The notes: generated by a model from the sequence alone, not told the origin. Positions 40,907-50,399 are shown, numbered from the stretch's first letter. The stretch: DNA of 64,000 nt from DATBGO01 sp050011895 (GCA_050011895.1 JBEKIF010000003.1:1-64000), one strand, 5' to 3'. Numbers and translations are program-made.

Positions 40907-41634
40907 CGCGCCAGCAGCACTATGAGCAGCGCAACGGCGGGAATCAGCATGGCGGCCAAACCGGGCCACGGCCAGCTGGCCGCCCGCTCGCCGGGCGGCG
41001 CCCCGCGTTCTCTGGCCAGCCGGGCCTGACGGTCGAGATCCGCGGCGATCAGGAAGACCGGGCTCTTCTTCAGCAGCTCCCGCGCGTCCGCGGGGAGCTT
41101 GGCGGCGGACGGCTGGGTATGCGCCGTGAACATCGAACGGCGCTGACCGCGAAAGTCGGGATTGTTGTTCTTGTGGTCCTTGACCCGGCGCGGCGCGCCC
41201 AGCGCCCAGCTATGCACGATCTTCTCGCGGTCGGTTCCTGGCCCGCGTGAACAGCGCACCTGAAGGGACTCGCCGACCACCACCGCGCTGACACCGCCCC
41301 AGGGCACCCGGTGATCACGCAGCGGGTTCTGCACGGTGATGCCCGCACCGTCGGCGACGACCCGCGGCCGCCAGGCCAGGGCATACATCAGCCCGGTGAT
41401 GACGGCAAAGATGGCGACGGCCACGATGGCACCCCAGTCACGGCCGCTGACAGCGATATCGATCAGGTTGGCTGCAGCGAAGGCAACCCACACCCACCAG
41501 ACAATGAGCGGTCCGGGCAGCCGGAAGACCCGGCGTTCGGACTGCAGCGGGCCCGCGTCAGGCGCCGCGGCGGGCCGCAGGCCGCGTCCATTCCGGGCAT
41601 CGTCCGGCAGTGCCGGATCCTGCTGTGCAGACAC
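40903..41634 (-). CDS. PH-domain-containing membrane protein
   Basis: A 243-residue protein with two helices in the N-terminal half (GPLIVWWVWVAFAAANLIDI and WGAIVAVAIFAVITGLMYAL), a bacterial PH-like domain around residues 90-140 (VVADGAGITVQNPLRDHRVP, WGGVSAVVVGESLQV), and a last helix at the C-terminus (PGLAAMLIPAVALLIVLLAR). Function is unknown; such proteins are widespread in actinobacteria. Its stop overlaps the end of the cyclotransferase remnant on the other strand by four bases. Confidence 0.78.
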   Translation of the reverse strand: MSAQQDPALPDDARNGRGLRPAAAPDAGPLQSERRVFRLPGPLIVWWVWVAFAAANLIDIAVSGRDWGAIVAVAIFAVITGLMYALAWRPRVVADGAGITVQNPLRDHRVPWGGVSAVVVGESLQVRCSRGPGTDREKIVHSWALGAPRRVKDHKNNNPDFRGQRRSMFTAHTQPSAAKLPADARELLKKSPVFLIAADLDRQARLARERGAPPGERAASWPWPGLAAMLIPAVALLIVLLAR

Positions 41635-41694
41635 TGCTCATGCGCTCCATGGCTCAGCCAGCGAACGCCCTCACGGCGTTCACGCGACTCTACT

Positions 41695-41742
41695 TTACGG
41701 GCCGCCAGACGTTACGGGCCGCCAGACGTTACGGGCCGCCAG
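41695..41742. repeat. Three tandem copies of a 17-bp unit
   Basis: TTACGGGCCGCCAGACG at 41695-41711 and 41712-41728, and a 14-base partial third copy at 41729-41742. They lie in the 139-bp gap between the PH-domain gene and the amidohydrolase gene (both minus strand), so in the leader of the PH-domain gene or the tail of the other. Confidence 0.92.
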
Positions 41743-41773
41743 CTAACGACAGCGCGCCGAACCGGGCCCGGCT

Positions 41774-43009
41774 TCAGGTCAGGGCGGCACCGGGCATGGG
41801 CTCTGCGGCCGTGGTAGTGCCCCCGCACATCGCGGTAAGAGCGGTGGCCGCCATCAGCCGCACGCCTATGCCGATGGCCCGCTCGTCTACGTCGAACGTC
41901 GGCTGGTGGATGTCGAAATCGTCGGCTGAGCCTGGCGTCCTGGTGCCGAGCCTGGCCAGCGCTCCCGGGATCGACTCCAGATACCAGGCGAAATCCTCGC
42001 CGCCCAGGCTCTGCGGTGCCGCGGTTATCGCGTCGGCACCGAGCACCTGGTCGACAGCCGCCTCGAACATGGCCGTCGAAACTGCCTCGTTCACGGTTGG
42101 CGGCACATTGCGCTGATACGTGAGGTCCGCCACTACCCCGTACGCGCTGGCGACCGACTCGATCAGAGCCTTCAGCATGTCCGGAGCGGCGTGCCAGGCG
42201 CTGTCGTCGAGGCACCGCACCGTGCCCTCTACCTCGCCATCGTCAGGGATGGCGTTGGCCGCCGAGCCAGCGCTCACCCGGCCCCATACCAGGCTCAGGC
42301 TGGACCGGGGGTCGACCCGCCTGGACAGGGCGGCCGGCAGCTCCGTAATGATCTTGCCCAGCGCGTAGACGAGGTCGGCGGTCAGGTGCGGCCGGGCAGT
42401 GTGCCCTCCCGGCCCGGTGACCCTGACCTTGATTTTGTCGCAGGCCGCGGTGATCGGGCCGGTCCGCGTGCCCACCTTCCCGACATCCAGCCGCGGATCG
42501 CAGTGCAGCGCGAAAATCCGGTCCACCGACGCGATGCCGCCGGCTGCCAGGACGTCGAGGGCGCCGCCGGGCACCTCTTCGGCCGGCTGGAATATCAGCC
42601 GGACCCGGCCAGGGAGCGCCCCGGCCGCCGCCGTGCGGGCCAGGAACAGGCCGGTGCCGAGCAGGATGCTGGTATGCACGTCATGGCCGCACGCGTGACA
42701 GGCGTTCGCGATCGTCGAACGGTACGGAACGTTCTTCTCGTCGCCGATAGGCAGCGCGTCAAGATCCGCCCGTAGCGCCACGACCTGCTCAGTTCCTGAC
42801 CCGATATCCACGACAAGGCCGGTGCCCTTAGGCAGTACTGAGGGCCGCAGGCCGGCTGCCTCCAGCCGCAGCTTGACCAGCCGGGTCGTCCGGTGCTCGT
42901 GGTAGCCGATCTCGGGATGGGCGTGCAGGTCCCGCCGGAAGTCGATGAGCTCGCCCTGGTGTCCGTCCAGGAACGCGTCGAGCTCTCCCTCGAGGTCATG
43001 TTCCTGCAT
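41774..43009 (-). CDS. M20-family amidohydrolase (AmiA/AmiB or hippurate-hydrolase-like)
   Basis: Binuclear-metal hydrolase of N-acyl amino acids or peptides. Length 411. Metal and catalytic motifs: RRDLHAHPEIGYHEHRTT, LRADLDALPI, ANACHACGHDVHTSILLG, LIFQPAEEVPGGA with the catalytic Glu, and APQSLGGEDFAWYL with the last metal ligand His in IHQPTFDVDE. Substrate not known. In mycobacteria two such genes (amiA1, amiB1) lie near lpdA, consistent with this neighbourhood. It starts 14 bases inside the end of the ligase gene upstream, so the two are coupled. Confidence 0.9.
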   Translation of the reverse strand: MQEHDLEGELDAFLDGHQGELIDFRRDLHAHPEIGYHEHRTTRLVKLRLEAAGLRPSVLPKGTGLVVDIGSGTEQVVALRADLDALPIGDEKNVPYRSTIANACHACGHDVHTSILLGTGLFLARTAAAGALPGRVRLIFQPAEEVPGGALDVLAAGGIASVDRIFALHCDPRLDVGKVGTRTGPITAACDKIKVRVTGPGGHTARPHLTADLVYALGKIITELPAALSRRVDPRSSLSLVWGRVSAGSAANAIPDDGEVEGTVRCLDDSAWHAAPDMLKALIESVASAYGVVADLTYQRNVPPTVNEAVSTAMFEAAVDQVLGADAITAAPQSLGGEDFAWYLESIPGALARLGTRTPGSADDFDIHQPTFDVDERAIGIGVRLMAATALTAMCGGTTTAAEPMPGAALT

Positions 43010-44162
43010 GCGCCGCCTCCCCGGGGAAAACGAAGCGGTTTTCGGTGAACTCCGTAACCAGCGCGTCCACGACGTCTACCAGGTCGCCGCCATCAGCGAC
43101 GACGGCGCGCTGCCGGTCGCATGAGGATCCGTTCTCCAGCACGTCGGCGACGACGTCGAGCTCCCCCGCGCAGCCCAGCCGGGCGGCGACTGGCTCGAGT
43201 TCAGCCACCAGCTCGAACAGCTCGTCCCTGAGCGGCGCGGTAGAGCCTGCATCGTCAGTGATCACGATCGCGTCAAGGCCGTACCTGGTGGCCCGCCACT
43301 TGTTGTCCTTGATGACCCACGCGGCCCGGGTGGGCAGCTTGTAGCCGCGGTCCAGCTGCGTGTCGAGCAGCTGGACCAGGGACTGCGACAGTGCGGCGAC
43401 CATGCCGATCTCGCGGAGAGTCGGAACGCCGTCGAACATCCTGATCTCCACCGTGCCGAAATCCGGGTGTGGGCGGATGTCCCACCACACCTCCTTGATG
43501 CTCCGGACGGTCCCGGCGCGAACCAGCGTGTCCATGTACTCCTCGAACTCACCCCAGCACCCAAGCTGCGGCGGCGGCCCGGACGTTGGCAGCCCGCCAA
43601 AGATGACAGACCGGCTCGATGCGAGCCCCGTGTCATGCCCGCTCCAGAACGGGCTCGACGCGGTCAGCGCCAGGAAATGCGGCAGATACGCAGCCAGGGC
43701 ATTGACGATCGGGATCGCCTTGCTCCCGTCGCGGATACCCACATGGACATGAACACCAAAAGTTTGGATCCTGCGGGCAAGCCACTGCAACTGCTCGACG
43801 AGTTCGGCATAGCGCTGAATGGGTGCCATCTTTGCATCCCGCCAGTCGCTGACGGGATGCGTTCCTGCACAGGCAAGCATCGTACCGCGAGTTTCGGTGA
43901 TTCGCTCAAGTTGCGCGATTGTCGTCGCAAGATCGTCCTTAGCCTCGGAGACCGTGCTGCAGATGCCGGTAACCACTTCGATCGTGGATTGCATGAGCTC
44001 ATGGCGGAGCCTGGGCACTTCGTCGGTCTCGCTGAGCCCGGGCAGTTCGGCGAGCACCTCACGGGCGTCCTGGCGCAGCATCTTGGTGCGGCGGTCGATG
44101 AGCTGCAGCTCCCATTCGACGCCCAGCGACGTGCCGCGCGAGGGATTCCATGTGATGGCCAC
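42996..44162 (-). CDS. Carboxylate-amine ligase, YbdK/GCS2 family
   Basis: ATP-dependent ligase of the glutamate-cysteine ligase type 2 fold. Length 388. It has SLGVEWELQLIDRRTKML near the N-terminus, EVTGICSTVSEA, GTHPVSDWRD, QTFGVHVHVGIRDG with the metal-binding histidines, and VEIRMFDGVPTLREI. YbdK proteins have weak glutamate-cysteine ligase activity in vitro; their true product is unclear. The overlap with the amidohydrolase gene downstream suggests a make-and-break pair acting on the same amide or amino-acid conjugate. Confidence 0.85.
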   Translation of the reverse strand: MAITWNPSRGTSLGVEWELQLIDRRTKMLRQDAREVLAELPGLSETDEVPRLRHELMQSTIEVVTGICSTVSEAKDDLATTIAQLERITETRGTMLACAGTHPVSDWRDAKMAPIQRYAELVEQLQWLARRIQTFGVHVHVGIRDGSKAIPIVNALAAYLPHFLALTASSPFWSGHDTGLASSRSVIFGGLPTSGPPPQLGCWGEFEEYMDTLVRAGTVRSIKEVWWDIRPHPDFGTVEIRMFDGVPTLREIGMVAALSQSLVQLLDTQLDRGYKLPTRAAWVIKDNKWRATRYGLDAIVITDDAGSTAPLRDELFELVAELEPVAARLGCAGELDVVADVLENGSSCDRQRAVVADGGDLVDVVDALVTEFTENRFVFPGEAAHAGT

Positions 44163-44301
44163 CGTCAGTCTCCCAGAATCGTCGTCCTGCGCACCGCGGC
44201 GCGCCTGTTATCCGGCGCGCACCTGATGGCGCCTGGCGGCGCGGGCGTCTTTGGCGCGATCGGCCTGCGGGCGCCCCTTAGCGGTCCCCAATCCCGGGGC
44301 C

Positions 44302-44397
44302 GCGCTGTTCGCCGCGCTCTTCGCCGTTCTGTTCACCGTTCTGTTCACCGCGCTGTTCGCCGCGGCATGCGCCGCGCTGTTCGCCGCCCCATTCGCA
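44302..44397. repeat. Eight 12-bp tandem units in a gene-free gap
   Basis: Units like GCGCTGTTCGCC repeat eight times (44302-44397) with changes. They lie in the 426-bp gap 44163-44588 between the YbdK-type gene and the mutase gene, both minus strand. In one plus-strand frame they read ALFA, VLFT, AACA, APFA tetrapeptides inside a 77-residue frame (44251-44484) with no family match; on the minus strand they read GEQRG/GEQNG-like. I see no real gene in the gap; it should hold the ligase gene promoter. Confidence 0.75.
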
Positions 44398-44588
44398 GTT
44401 GGCGACGGGAACCTCGCCGCGAGCCCGGGGGCTGACGAAGGTCACTGCGGGGCGGGCCTACCTGCCTCCAGCCCTCAGACATGACTACCGTCGTGCTCAG
44501 CCACGGCTCTCCTACCCAAGCTGGGAAGGCAGTGACGCCATCCGGCCTGTCCATCAAGTATCGCCCCCAGCAATTGCCGGGTGGTCCT

Positions 44589-46169
44589 TCAGTAGGCGTC
44601 CGGCGGCTTATAGCTGCCCCACTCGCCGCGCAGCGCATCACAGACCTCGCCGACGGTCGCGCGCGCACGCAGGGCCTCGCGGAGCGGATAGAGCAGGTTG
44701 TCCGTGCCTGCGGCGGCCCTGGACAGGTCATCGATCCGCCTCGTCACCTCGGCCGCGTCCCTGGCTGCCCGCAGCGCCGCCAGGGACCGCGCCTGGTCCT
44801 GCTCGATCGCCGGGTCGACGCGGAGCGGCTCGTAGGGTTCCTCCTCGGCGAGCGCGAACTTGTTCACGCCGACGATCACCCGCTCCCCCACGTCTATCTG
44901 ACAGGCGATGCGGTAGGCGGACCGTTCGATCTCGGCCTTCTGGAAGCCCTGCTCGATGGCGGCGACCGCACCGCCGAGGTCCTCGACCTTGGCCATCAGG
45001 TCGCCAGCCGCCGTCTCGATGTCGCTGGTCATCGATTCGACCGCATAGGACCCGGCGAACGGGTCCGCCGTGGCGGTCAGGTCGGTCTCGTACGCCAGTA
45101 CCTGCTGCGTCCGCAGCGCCAGCCTCGCCGCCTTCTGGCTGGGCAGCGCGATGGCCTCGTCATAAGAATTCGTGTGCAGTGACTGGGTACCGCCGAGCAC
45201 CGCCGCGAGCGCCTGCATGGTCACCCTGGCCATGTTGACCTCGGGCTGCTGAGCGGTCAGCTGGACTCCGGCCGTCTGGGTGTGGAACCGCAGCATCTGC
45301 GAATGCGGGTCGGCCGCCCCGAACTCCTCGCGCATGATCCTCGCCCAGAGCCGCCGGGCAGCGCGGAACTTCGCGACCTCCTCCAGGAGCGTCGTCCGCG
45401 CGACGAAGAAGAACGACAGCCGTGGCGCGAACTCGTCGACCGCCATGCCGGCGGAGATGGCAGCGCGCACGTATTCCTTCGCGTTGGCCAGCGTGAAGGC
45501 GATCTCCTGGACCGGCGTCGCTCCTGCTTCGGCCATGTGATAGCCGGAGATCGAGATGGTGTTCCAGCGCGGTGTCTCGCGGTGGCAATAGGCGAAGGTG
45601 TCCGCCACCAGCCGCAGCGATGGCTGCGGCGGATAGATGTAGGTCCCCCTGGCGATGTACTCCTTCAGGATGTCGTTCTGAATCGTCCCGGTGATCTTGT
45701 CAGCCGGAGTGCCCTGCTCGTCAGCGACCAGCTGGTACAGCAACAGCAGAACGGCGGCCGGAGCGTTGATCGTCATCGATACCGAGACCGAGTCCAGCGG
45801 GATCCCGCCCAGCAGCGTCCGCATGTCATCGATGGAGTCGATTGCCACGCCGACCCTGCCTACCTCCCCGCGGGCGGCGGGCGCGTCCGAGTCGTACCCC
45901 ATCTGGGTCGGCAGGTCGAACGCGATGGACAAGCCTGTGGTGCCCGCCTTGATCAGCTGGTGGTAACGCTGATTCGAGTCCGCCGCGGTCGAGAAACCGG
46001 CGTACTGGCGCATCGTCCAGGGCCGCGCCACGTACATGGTCGGGTGGACGCCGCGGGTGAACGGGAACTCTCCTGGCTCGGCCAGATCCCGCTCGGCATC
46101 GAGGTCCTTGATCGACTCAGGGCCATAGACAGGTTCGATCGGCATCCCGGACTCAGACAAGCGCGTCAT
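44589..46169 (-). CDS. Methylmalonyl-CoA mutase family, large (substrate-binding) subunit
   Basis: Catalyses a coenzyme B12 carbon-skeleton rearrangement on acyl-CoA; it is the barrel subunit alone (526 residues) and needs a separate B12-binding subunit not seen in this window. Motifs: PTMYVARPWTMRQYAGFSTA, GLSIAFDLPTQMGYDSD, TIQNDILKEYIARGTYIYPP, ISISGYHMAEAGATPVQEI, FAPRLSFFFVARTTLLEEVA and LGGTQSLHTNSYDEAIALP. The Tyr in TMY and Arg in PSLRLVADTF are the residues expected for methylmalonyl-CoA rather than the isobutyryl-CoA type (Phe and Gln). Linked functionally to the propionyl-CoA carboxylase genes in the window. Confidence 0.9.
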   Translation of the reverse strand: MTRLSESGMPIEPVYGPESIKDLDAERDLAEPGEFPFTRGVHPTMYVARPWTMRQYAGFSTAADSNQRYHQLIKAGTTGLSIAFDLPTQMGYDSDAPAARGEVGRVGVAIDSIDDMRTLLGGIPLDSVSVSMTINAPAAVLLLLYQLVADEQGTPADKITGTIQNDILKEYIARGTYIYPPQPSLRLVADTFAYCHRETPRWNTISISGYHMAEAGATPVQEIAFTLANAKEYVRAAISAGMAVDEFAPRLSFFFVARTTLLEEVAKFRAARRLWARIMREEFGAADPHSQMLRFHTQTAGVQLTAQQPEVNMARVTMQALAAVLGGTQSLHTNSYDEAIALPSQKAARLALRTQQVLAYETDLTATADPFAGSYAVESMTSDIETAAGDLMAKVEDLGGAVAAIEQGFQKAEIERSAYRIACQIDVGERVIVGVNKFALAEEEPYEPLRVDPAIEQDQARSLAALRAARDAAEVTRRIDDLSRAAAGTDNLLYPLREALRARATVGEVCDALRGEWGSYKPPDAY

Positions 46170-46320
46170 GACTCAACAGTAAGGCGTGCATAGGTGCCCG
46201 CCTAGGCGGGCAAAGTGACACTCAGTAACATCAGAACGTCAACGAGGCATAGGCTGCTCGGACTGAGTGGGCGGCGGGTAAGCGTCCTGCGGGATCGCCA
46301 CCGGTACGGAACGGAGCAAA

Positions 46321-47610
46321 GTGATTCCACGCTTCCGCGGTCCTGCGGGCGCCCTGGCTGGCCTGGCCACGGCCCTCACCCTGGCCACGGCCCCCACCCT
46401 GGCCAGCGCGGCGATCCCGGCCGCGACCGCGGCGGCCGCCCGGGCCTCCGCTGCCGCGGCCTCCAGGACAGCGCCAGGCAGCCAGCCGGAGGCGGCGAGG
46501 CTGGCCGTCGGAGGCGCCGACCTCGCCCGTCCCGGCATCGTGGTCAACTACCCGGGCCGCGGCGCCAGGCGGCTGCCGGACGTCCCCGCGTCCGCGTTCG
46601 TCATCGCGGATGCGAACACCGGGCAGGTGCTGGCCGCCAAGGACGCCCACGGCCTGTTCCCGCCCGCGAGCACGCTCAAGGTCCTCACTGCCGTCACGCT
46701 GATCCCGCTGCTGAACCCGGATGCCACCGTGGTCGCCTCGCGCCGCGCCACCTCCGTCGAGCCTAACGTGGTGGGACTCATCGCGGGCCACAGCTACAAG
46801 GTCGCGGACCTGTTCAGGGCACTACTGCTGATCTCGGCCAACGACGCCGCCGTCAGCCTGGTACAGGCGACCGGGTCTTTTGACCGCGGCATGGCCCTGA
46901 TGAACGCTGAGGCGCACCGGCTGCAGGCCTACGATGTGGTGGCCAAGCAGCCAAACGGCCTGCCAGCGGCGGGGCAGGTCGTCTCCGCGTATGACGAGGC
47001 CCTGATCGCCAGGCAGGCACTGGCCCTCCCCGCCTTCATGCGGTACGACTCGACCCTGGCGGCGCGGTTCCAGGTCAGCAAGCGCAACTGGGTCACCCTG
47101 GTCAACCAGAACTGGCTGCTCACCAAGTACCGCGGCGGCCTCGGCGGCAAGATCGGCTGGACGGTCAAGTCCGAGGCCACCTACATCGGCCTGGCCAGGC
47201 GAAACGGCGTGACCCTGATCGTGACCCTGCTGCATTGCACCCCGCTGCAGGAGATCACGTCCGGTGAGCGCCTGCTCGACTGGGGCTTCGCCATGGCAGG
47301 CAAGATCAGGCCGGTCGGCGTCCTGGTGAAACCGCTGCCGAGCGTCGCCGCCAGCCAGCGATCTGGCGACGCGGGTGCGGCCAAGGCCGGGCCCGCCACG
47401 GCCGGGCACGGCACCGGCGGGGCCGGCCCGCGCGGGCAGGCTGCGGCAGAACGTGCCTCGGGGGGGTCCGGCTCCGGCAGCCAGCCGCAGCTGCCCGCAG
47501 CACCGATCGCCATCGCGGCTGGCCTTATCGCAGCGGTAGCCGCAGGTCTCGGCAGGCTCGCCTGGTCCGCCCGGGCTAGACGGCAGGCAGGAAACCGATC
47601 CGGTCCCTGA
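46321..47610 (+). CDS. D-alanyl-D-alanine carboxypeptidase, secreted and anchored
   Basis: Serine peptidase trimming pentapeptides of peptidoglycan. Length 429. Signal peptide (residues 1-30, ending LASA); catalytic SxxK as S117-TLK-K120 in PPASTLKVLTAVT; SxN in LLISANDAAVSL; third motif GGKIGWTVKSEATYIG, where KTG is replaced by KIG. A Gly/Ala-rich stalk and a C-terminal helix (APIAIAAGLIAAVAAGLG) with RARRQ after it anchor the protein. GTG 46321 has GGAG nearby. The gene overlaps trpS on the other strand by 35 bases. Confidence 0.88.
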   Translation: MIPRFRGPAGALAGLATALTLATAPTLASAAIPAATAAAARASAAAASRTAPGSQPEAARLAVGGADLARPGIVVNYPGRGARRLPDVPASAFVIADANTGQVLAAKDAHGLFPPASTLKVLTAVTLIPLLNPDATVVASRRATSVEPNVVGLIAGHSYKVADLFRALLLISANDAAVSLVQATGSFDRGMALMNAEAHRLQAYDVVAKQPNGLPAAGQVVSAYDEALIARQALALPAFMRYDSTLAARFQVSKRNWVTLVNQNWLLTKYRGGLGGKIGWTVKSEATYIGLARRNGVTLIVTLLHCTPLQEITSGERLLDWGFAMAGKIRPVGVLVKPLPSVAASQRSGDAGAAKAGPATAGHGTGGAGPRGQAAAERASGGSGSGSQPQLPAAPIAIAAGLIAAVAAGLGRLAWSARARRQAGNRSGP

Positions 47611-48580
47611 CGGCGTCCATGGTCTGGCTGGCCACCTTCCGGGCCCGCGCGGCGCCCTGGGCAAGCATCCGGTCCAGCTCGGCCTCGTCGGCGAGGATCG
47701 CCTGCGTCCGCTCCCTGATCGGCGCGAACGCGCCGACAACCACCTCCGCCAGGTCCTTCTTGAAGGTGCCATAACCGGCCCCGCGGTAGCGCTGCTCCAG
47801 GCTTGGCACGCTCTCCCCGGACAGGGCCGCGTAGATCCGCAGCAGGTTGGTCACGCCCGGCTTGGCCGCCTCGTCGGCACGCACCTCGGTCCCGGCGTCG
47901 GTCACCGCACGGGCGAGCTTCCGCCGGATCGAGCCTGGCTCTTCGAGCACGTCAACGATCCCCTGCGGGGACGAGGACGACTTGCTCATCTTGATCAGCG
48001 GATCCTGCAGGTCCGCGATCCTGGCCACGTCAGCGAGGATGTACGGCTCCGGCACCACGAACGTCGTGCCGTACCGGTGATTGAACCGCTGCGCCAGGTC
48101 CCTGGTGAGCTCCAGGTGCTGGCGCTGGTCCTCGCCCACCGGCACCTGATCGGTCTGGTACAGCAGGATGTCGGCGGCCTGCAGGATCGGGTAGGTGAAC
48201 AGCCCGACGCTGGCCGCCTCAGCGCCCGTCCTGACCGACTTGTCCTTGAACTGCACCATCCTGCTGGCCTCGCCGAAACCAGTGATGCAGCCGAGTACCC
48301 AGGCCAGCTCGGCGTGCTCGGGCACGTGGCTCTGCAGGAAGACCGTGCACCGCTCGGGATCGAGCCCCGCCCCGAACAGCTGCGCGGCGGCCACCCTGGA
48401 CCGGCGCCGCAGCACCGCCGGGTCGTGCAGCACCGTGATCGCGTGCAGGTCTACGACGCAGTAGAAGGCGTCATGGGTCTCCTGGAGCTGTACCCATTGG
48501 CGCAGTGCGCCCAGGTAGTTGCCGATATGAAAGGAATCGGCGGTGGGCTGGATGCCGGAGAGCACTCGGGGTCGGGCCAT
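47576..48580 (-). CDS. trpS: Tryptophanyl-tRNA synthetase
   Basis: Class I aminoacyl-tRNA synthetase for Trp. Length 334. HIGH motif variant SFHIGNYLGAL near the N-terminus (after VLSGIQPTADS), QTDQVPVGEDQRQHLELTRD, and KMSKSSSSPQG as the KMSKS loop. It ends MDAVRDRIGFLPAV. Its 3' end runs 35 bases into the convergent carboxypeptidase gene, which leaves no room for an independent terminator between them. GlpD lies 21 bases upstream. Confidence 0.96.
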   Translation of the reverse strand: MARPRVLSGIQPTADSFHIGNYLGALRQWVQLQETHDAFYCVVDLHAITVLHDPAVLRRRSRVAAAQLFGAGLDPERCTVFLQSHVPEHAELAWVLGCITGFGEASRMVQFKDKSVRTGAEAASVGLFTYPILQAADILLYQTDQVPVGEDQRQHLELTRDLAQRFNHRYGTTFVVPEPYILADVARIADLQDPLIKMSKSSSSPQGIVDVLEEPGSIRRKLARAVTDAGTEVRADEAAKPGVTNLLRIYAALSGESVPSLEQRYRGAGYGTFKKDLAEVVVGAFAPIRERTQAILADEAELDRMLAQGAARARKVASQTMDAVRDRIGFLPAV

Positions 48581-48601
48581 GCCGGAAAGTCTAGTTCCGG
48601 G

Positions 48602-50347
48602 TCAGGGGCCGACCGCGCCGTTGCGCACGACCGGCACAATCTCGGGCGCACCCAGCCTGATCGCATCGGCATCGGAGTCGGTAACCGCGTCCTGCGATGC
48701 CCGCTCGGCCGCGACCCGGGCCCGGTAGTGCTCGACTTCCCTGGCGACCTGCCTGGACCGCCACCGCATCGGCCCGGCCATCAGCTCAGCGGCCTCCTGA
48801 GCGGCTGAGAGCCCGCGATCCCAGGTTTCTATCGAGATGTGCGTCCGGCGCGCCAGCACGTCGTCCAGGTGGCGTGCGCCCTCGTGGGACGCGGCGTAGA
48901 CCACCTCAGCGCGCAGGTAGTCATCGGCGCCGCCGAGTTCCTTGCCCAGGCCGGGATCGGCGGCGATCAGGTCGATGACCTCTCCGGCCAGCGTGCCGTA
49001 CCTCTGCAGCAGGTGCTCGATCCTGGCGACGTGCAGCCCTGACGACCTGGCCAGGGCGTACCTGGCGTTCCACAGCGCCAGGTGCCCGTCGGCGCCGACC
49101 AGCGGGATCGTCTCGGTACAGGACGGCGCCACCCGGCCGTCGAGGCCGTGCGCCACCGCGTCGACCGCGTCCCGCGCCATCAGCCGGTAGGTGGTGTACT
49201 TGCCGCCCGCGACCATGACCAGGCCAGGCACCGGATGCGCGACGATGTGCTCACGGGAGAGCTTCGAGGTGGTGTCCGACTCGCCGGCCAGCAGCGGCCG
49301 CAGGCCAGCGTAGACACCTTCCACGTCGTCCCTGGTGAGCGGGACCGCGAGGACCCGGTTCACCTGGCCGAGCACGTAGTCGATGTCGGTGCGGCTGGCG
49401 GCCGGGTGCGCCCGGTCCAGTGACCAGGCGGTGTCGGTCGTCCCGACGATCCAGTGCCGGCCCCACGGGATAACAAACAAGACACTGAACGGGGTCCGCA
49501 GGATGATCCCGGTAGCCGACTGGATCCGGTCCCGCGGCACCACCAGGTGCACGCCCTTGGATGCGCGGACGTTGATGACGCCGCGGCCGCCGACCATGGC
49601 CTGGATCTCGTCGGTCCACACCCCGGTCGCGTTGACCACCTGCTGAGCGCGGATTTCCAGTTCGGCCCCCGACTCAAGGTCCACGGCACGGACCCCGGTC
49701 ACCCGCTCGCCCTCCCGCAGGAAGCCGGTCACCTGGGTGCGGGTGGCGGCCAGCGCGCCGTACCCGGCCGCGGTCCTGACCATCGTCATCACGAAGCGGG
49801 CGTCGTCGACCTGCGCATCCCAGTACAGCAGCGCCCCGGTGAAGGCGCTCCGCTTGAGCGCGGGCGCCAGCCGCAGCGCGCCCCGCCTGGACAGCTGGCG
49901 ATGGGTAGGCAGCCCGCGGCTCTGGCCCATCGAGAAGCCGAGCAGGTCGTAGGCGGTGACGCCGGCGCCGACGTAGGCGCGTTCCCAGACATGGTGGGAG
50001 AAAGGGAACAGGAACGAGACCGGCCGCACCAGGTGCGGCGCGATCTGCTGCAGGAGCAGGGACCGCTCCCCGAGCGCCTCCCTGACCAGCTCGAGATTGA
50101 GCTGCTCCAGGTAACGCAGACCGCCGTGAATGAGCTTGCTTGACCTGGATGACGTCCCCGAGCCGAAGTCCCTGGCCTCCACCAGGCCAACCGACAGGCC
50201 ACGGGTCACGGCGTCAAGCGCCACCCCGGCTCCTACCACGCCGCCGCCGACCACGAGTACCTGATGCTCGGTCCTGGTCAGCGCCGCCAGCGAGGCCGCC
50301 CGCTCGTCCGGGCCCAGCTTCGCCGTCGCTCCTGCTCCGGCCATCAC
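48602..50347 (-). CDS. glpD: Glycerol-3-phosphate dehydrogenase, FAD-dependent
   Basis: Oxidises glycerol-3-phosphate to DHAP, passing electrons to quinones at the membrane. Length 581. FAD Rossmann motif VLVVGGGVVGAGVALDAVTRG, then VEARDFGSGTSSRSSKLIHG-GLRYLEQ; PFSVLFVIPWGRHWIVGTTD and the SREHIVAHPVPGLVMVAGGKYTTYR stretch are family hallmarks, with a C-terminal helical DUF-like domain (YVASHEGA-type). Start ATG 50347. As I recall, glpD2 lies next to lpdA in mycobacteria; here they are 8 kb apart. Confidence 0.93.
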   Translation of the reverse strand: MMAGAGATAKLGPDERAASLAALTRTEHQVLVVGGGVVGAGVALDAVTRGLSVGLVEARDFGSGTSSRSSKLIHGGLRYLEQLNLELVREALGERSLLLQQIAPHLVRPVSFLFPFSHHVWERAYVGAGVTAYDLLGFSMGQSRGLPTHRQLSRRGALRLAPALKRSAFTGALLYWDAQVDDARFVMTMVRTAAGYGALAATRTQVTGFLREGERVTGVRAVDLESGAELEIRAQQVVNATGVWTDEIQAMVGGRGVINVRASKGVHLVVPRDRIQSATGIILRTPFSVLFVIPWGRHWIVGTTDTAWSLDRAHPAASRTDIDYVLGQVNRVLAVPLTRDDVEGVYAGLRPLLAGESDTTSKLSREHIVAHPVPGLVMVAGGKYTTYRLMARDAVDAVAHGLDGRVAPSCTETIPLVGADGHLALWNARYALARSSGLHVARIEHLLQRYGTLAGEVIDLIAADPGLGKELGGADDYLRAEVVYAASHEGARHLDDVLARRTHISIETWDRGLSAAQEAAELMAGPMRWRSRQVAREVEHYRARVAAERASQDAVTDSDADAIRLGAPEIVPVVRNGAVGP

Positions 50348-50399
50348 ATGCAGAACGCTACCCGGGCCCGGGCCCGTGCCCGCACGCCACTGGTCCCGT

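Noticed and set aside
44251..44484. 77-residue hydrophobic frame over the 12-bp repeat
   Set aside because: Its hydrophobic look comes only from the repeat unit; no start signal and no conserved flanks.
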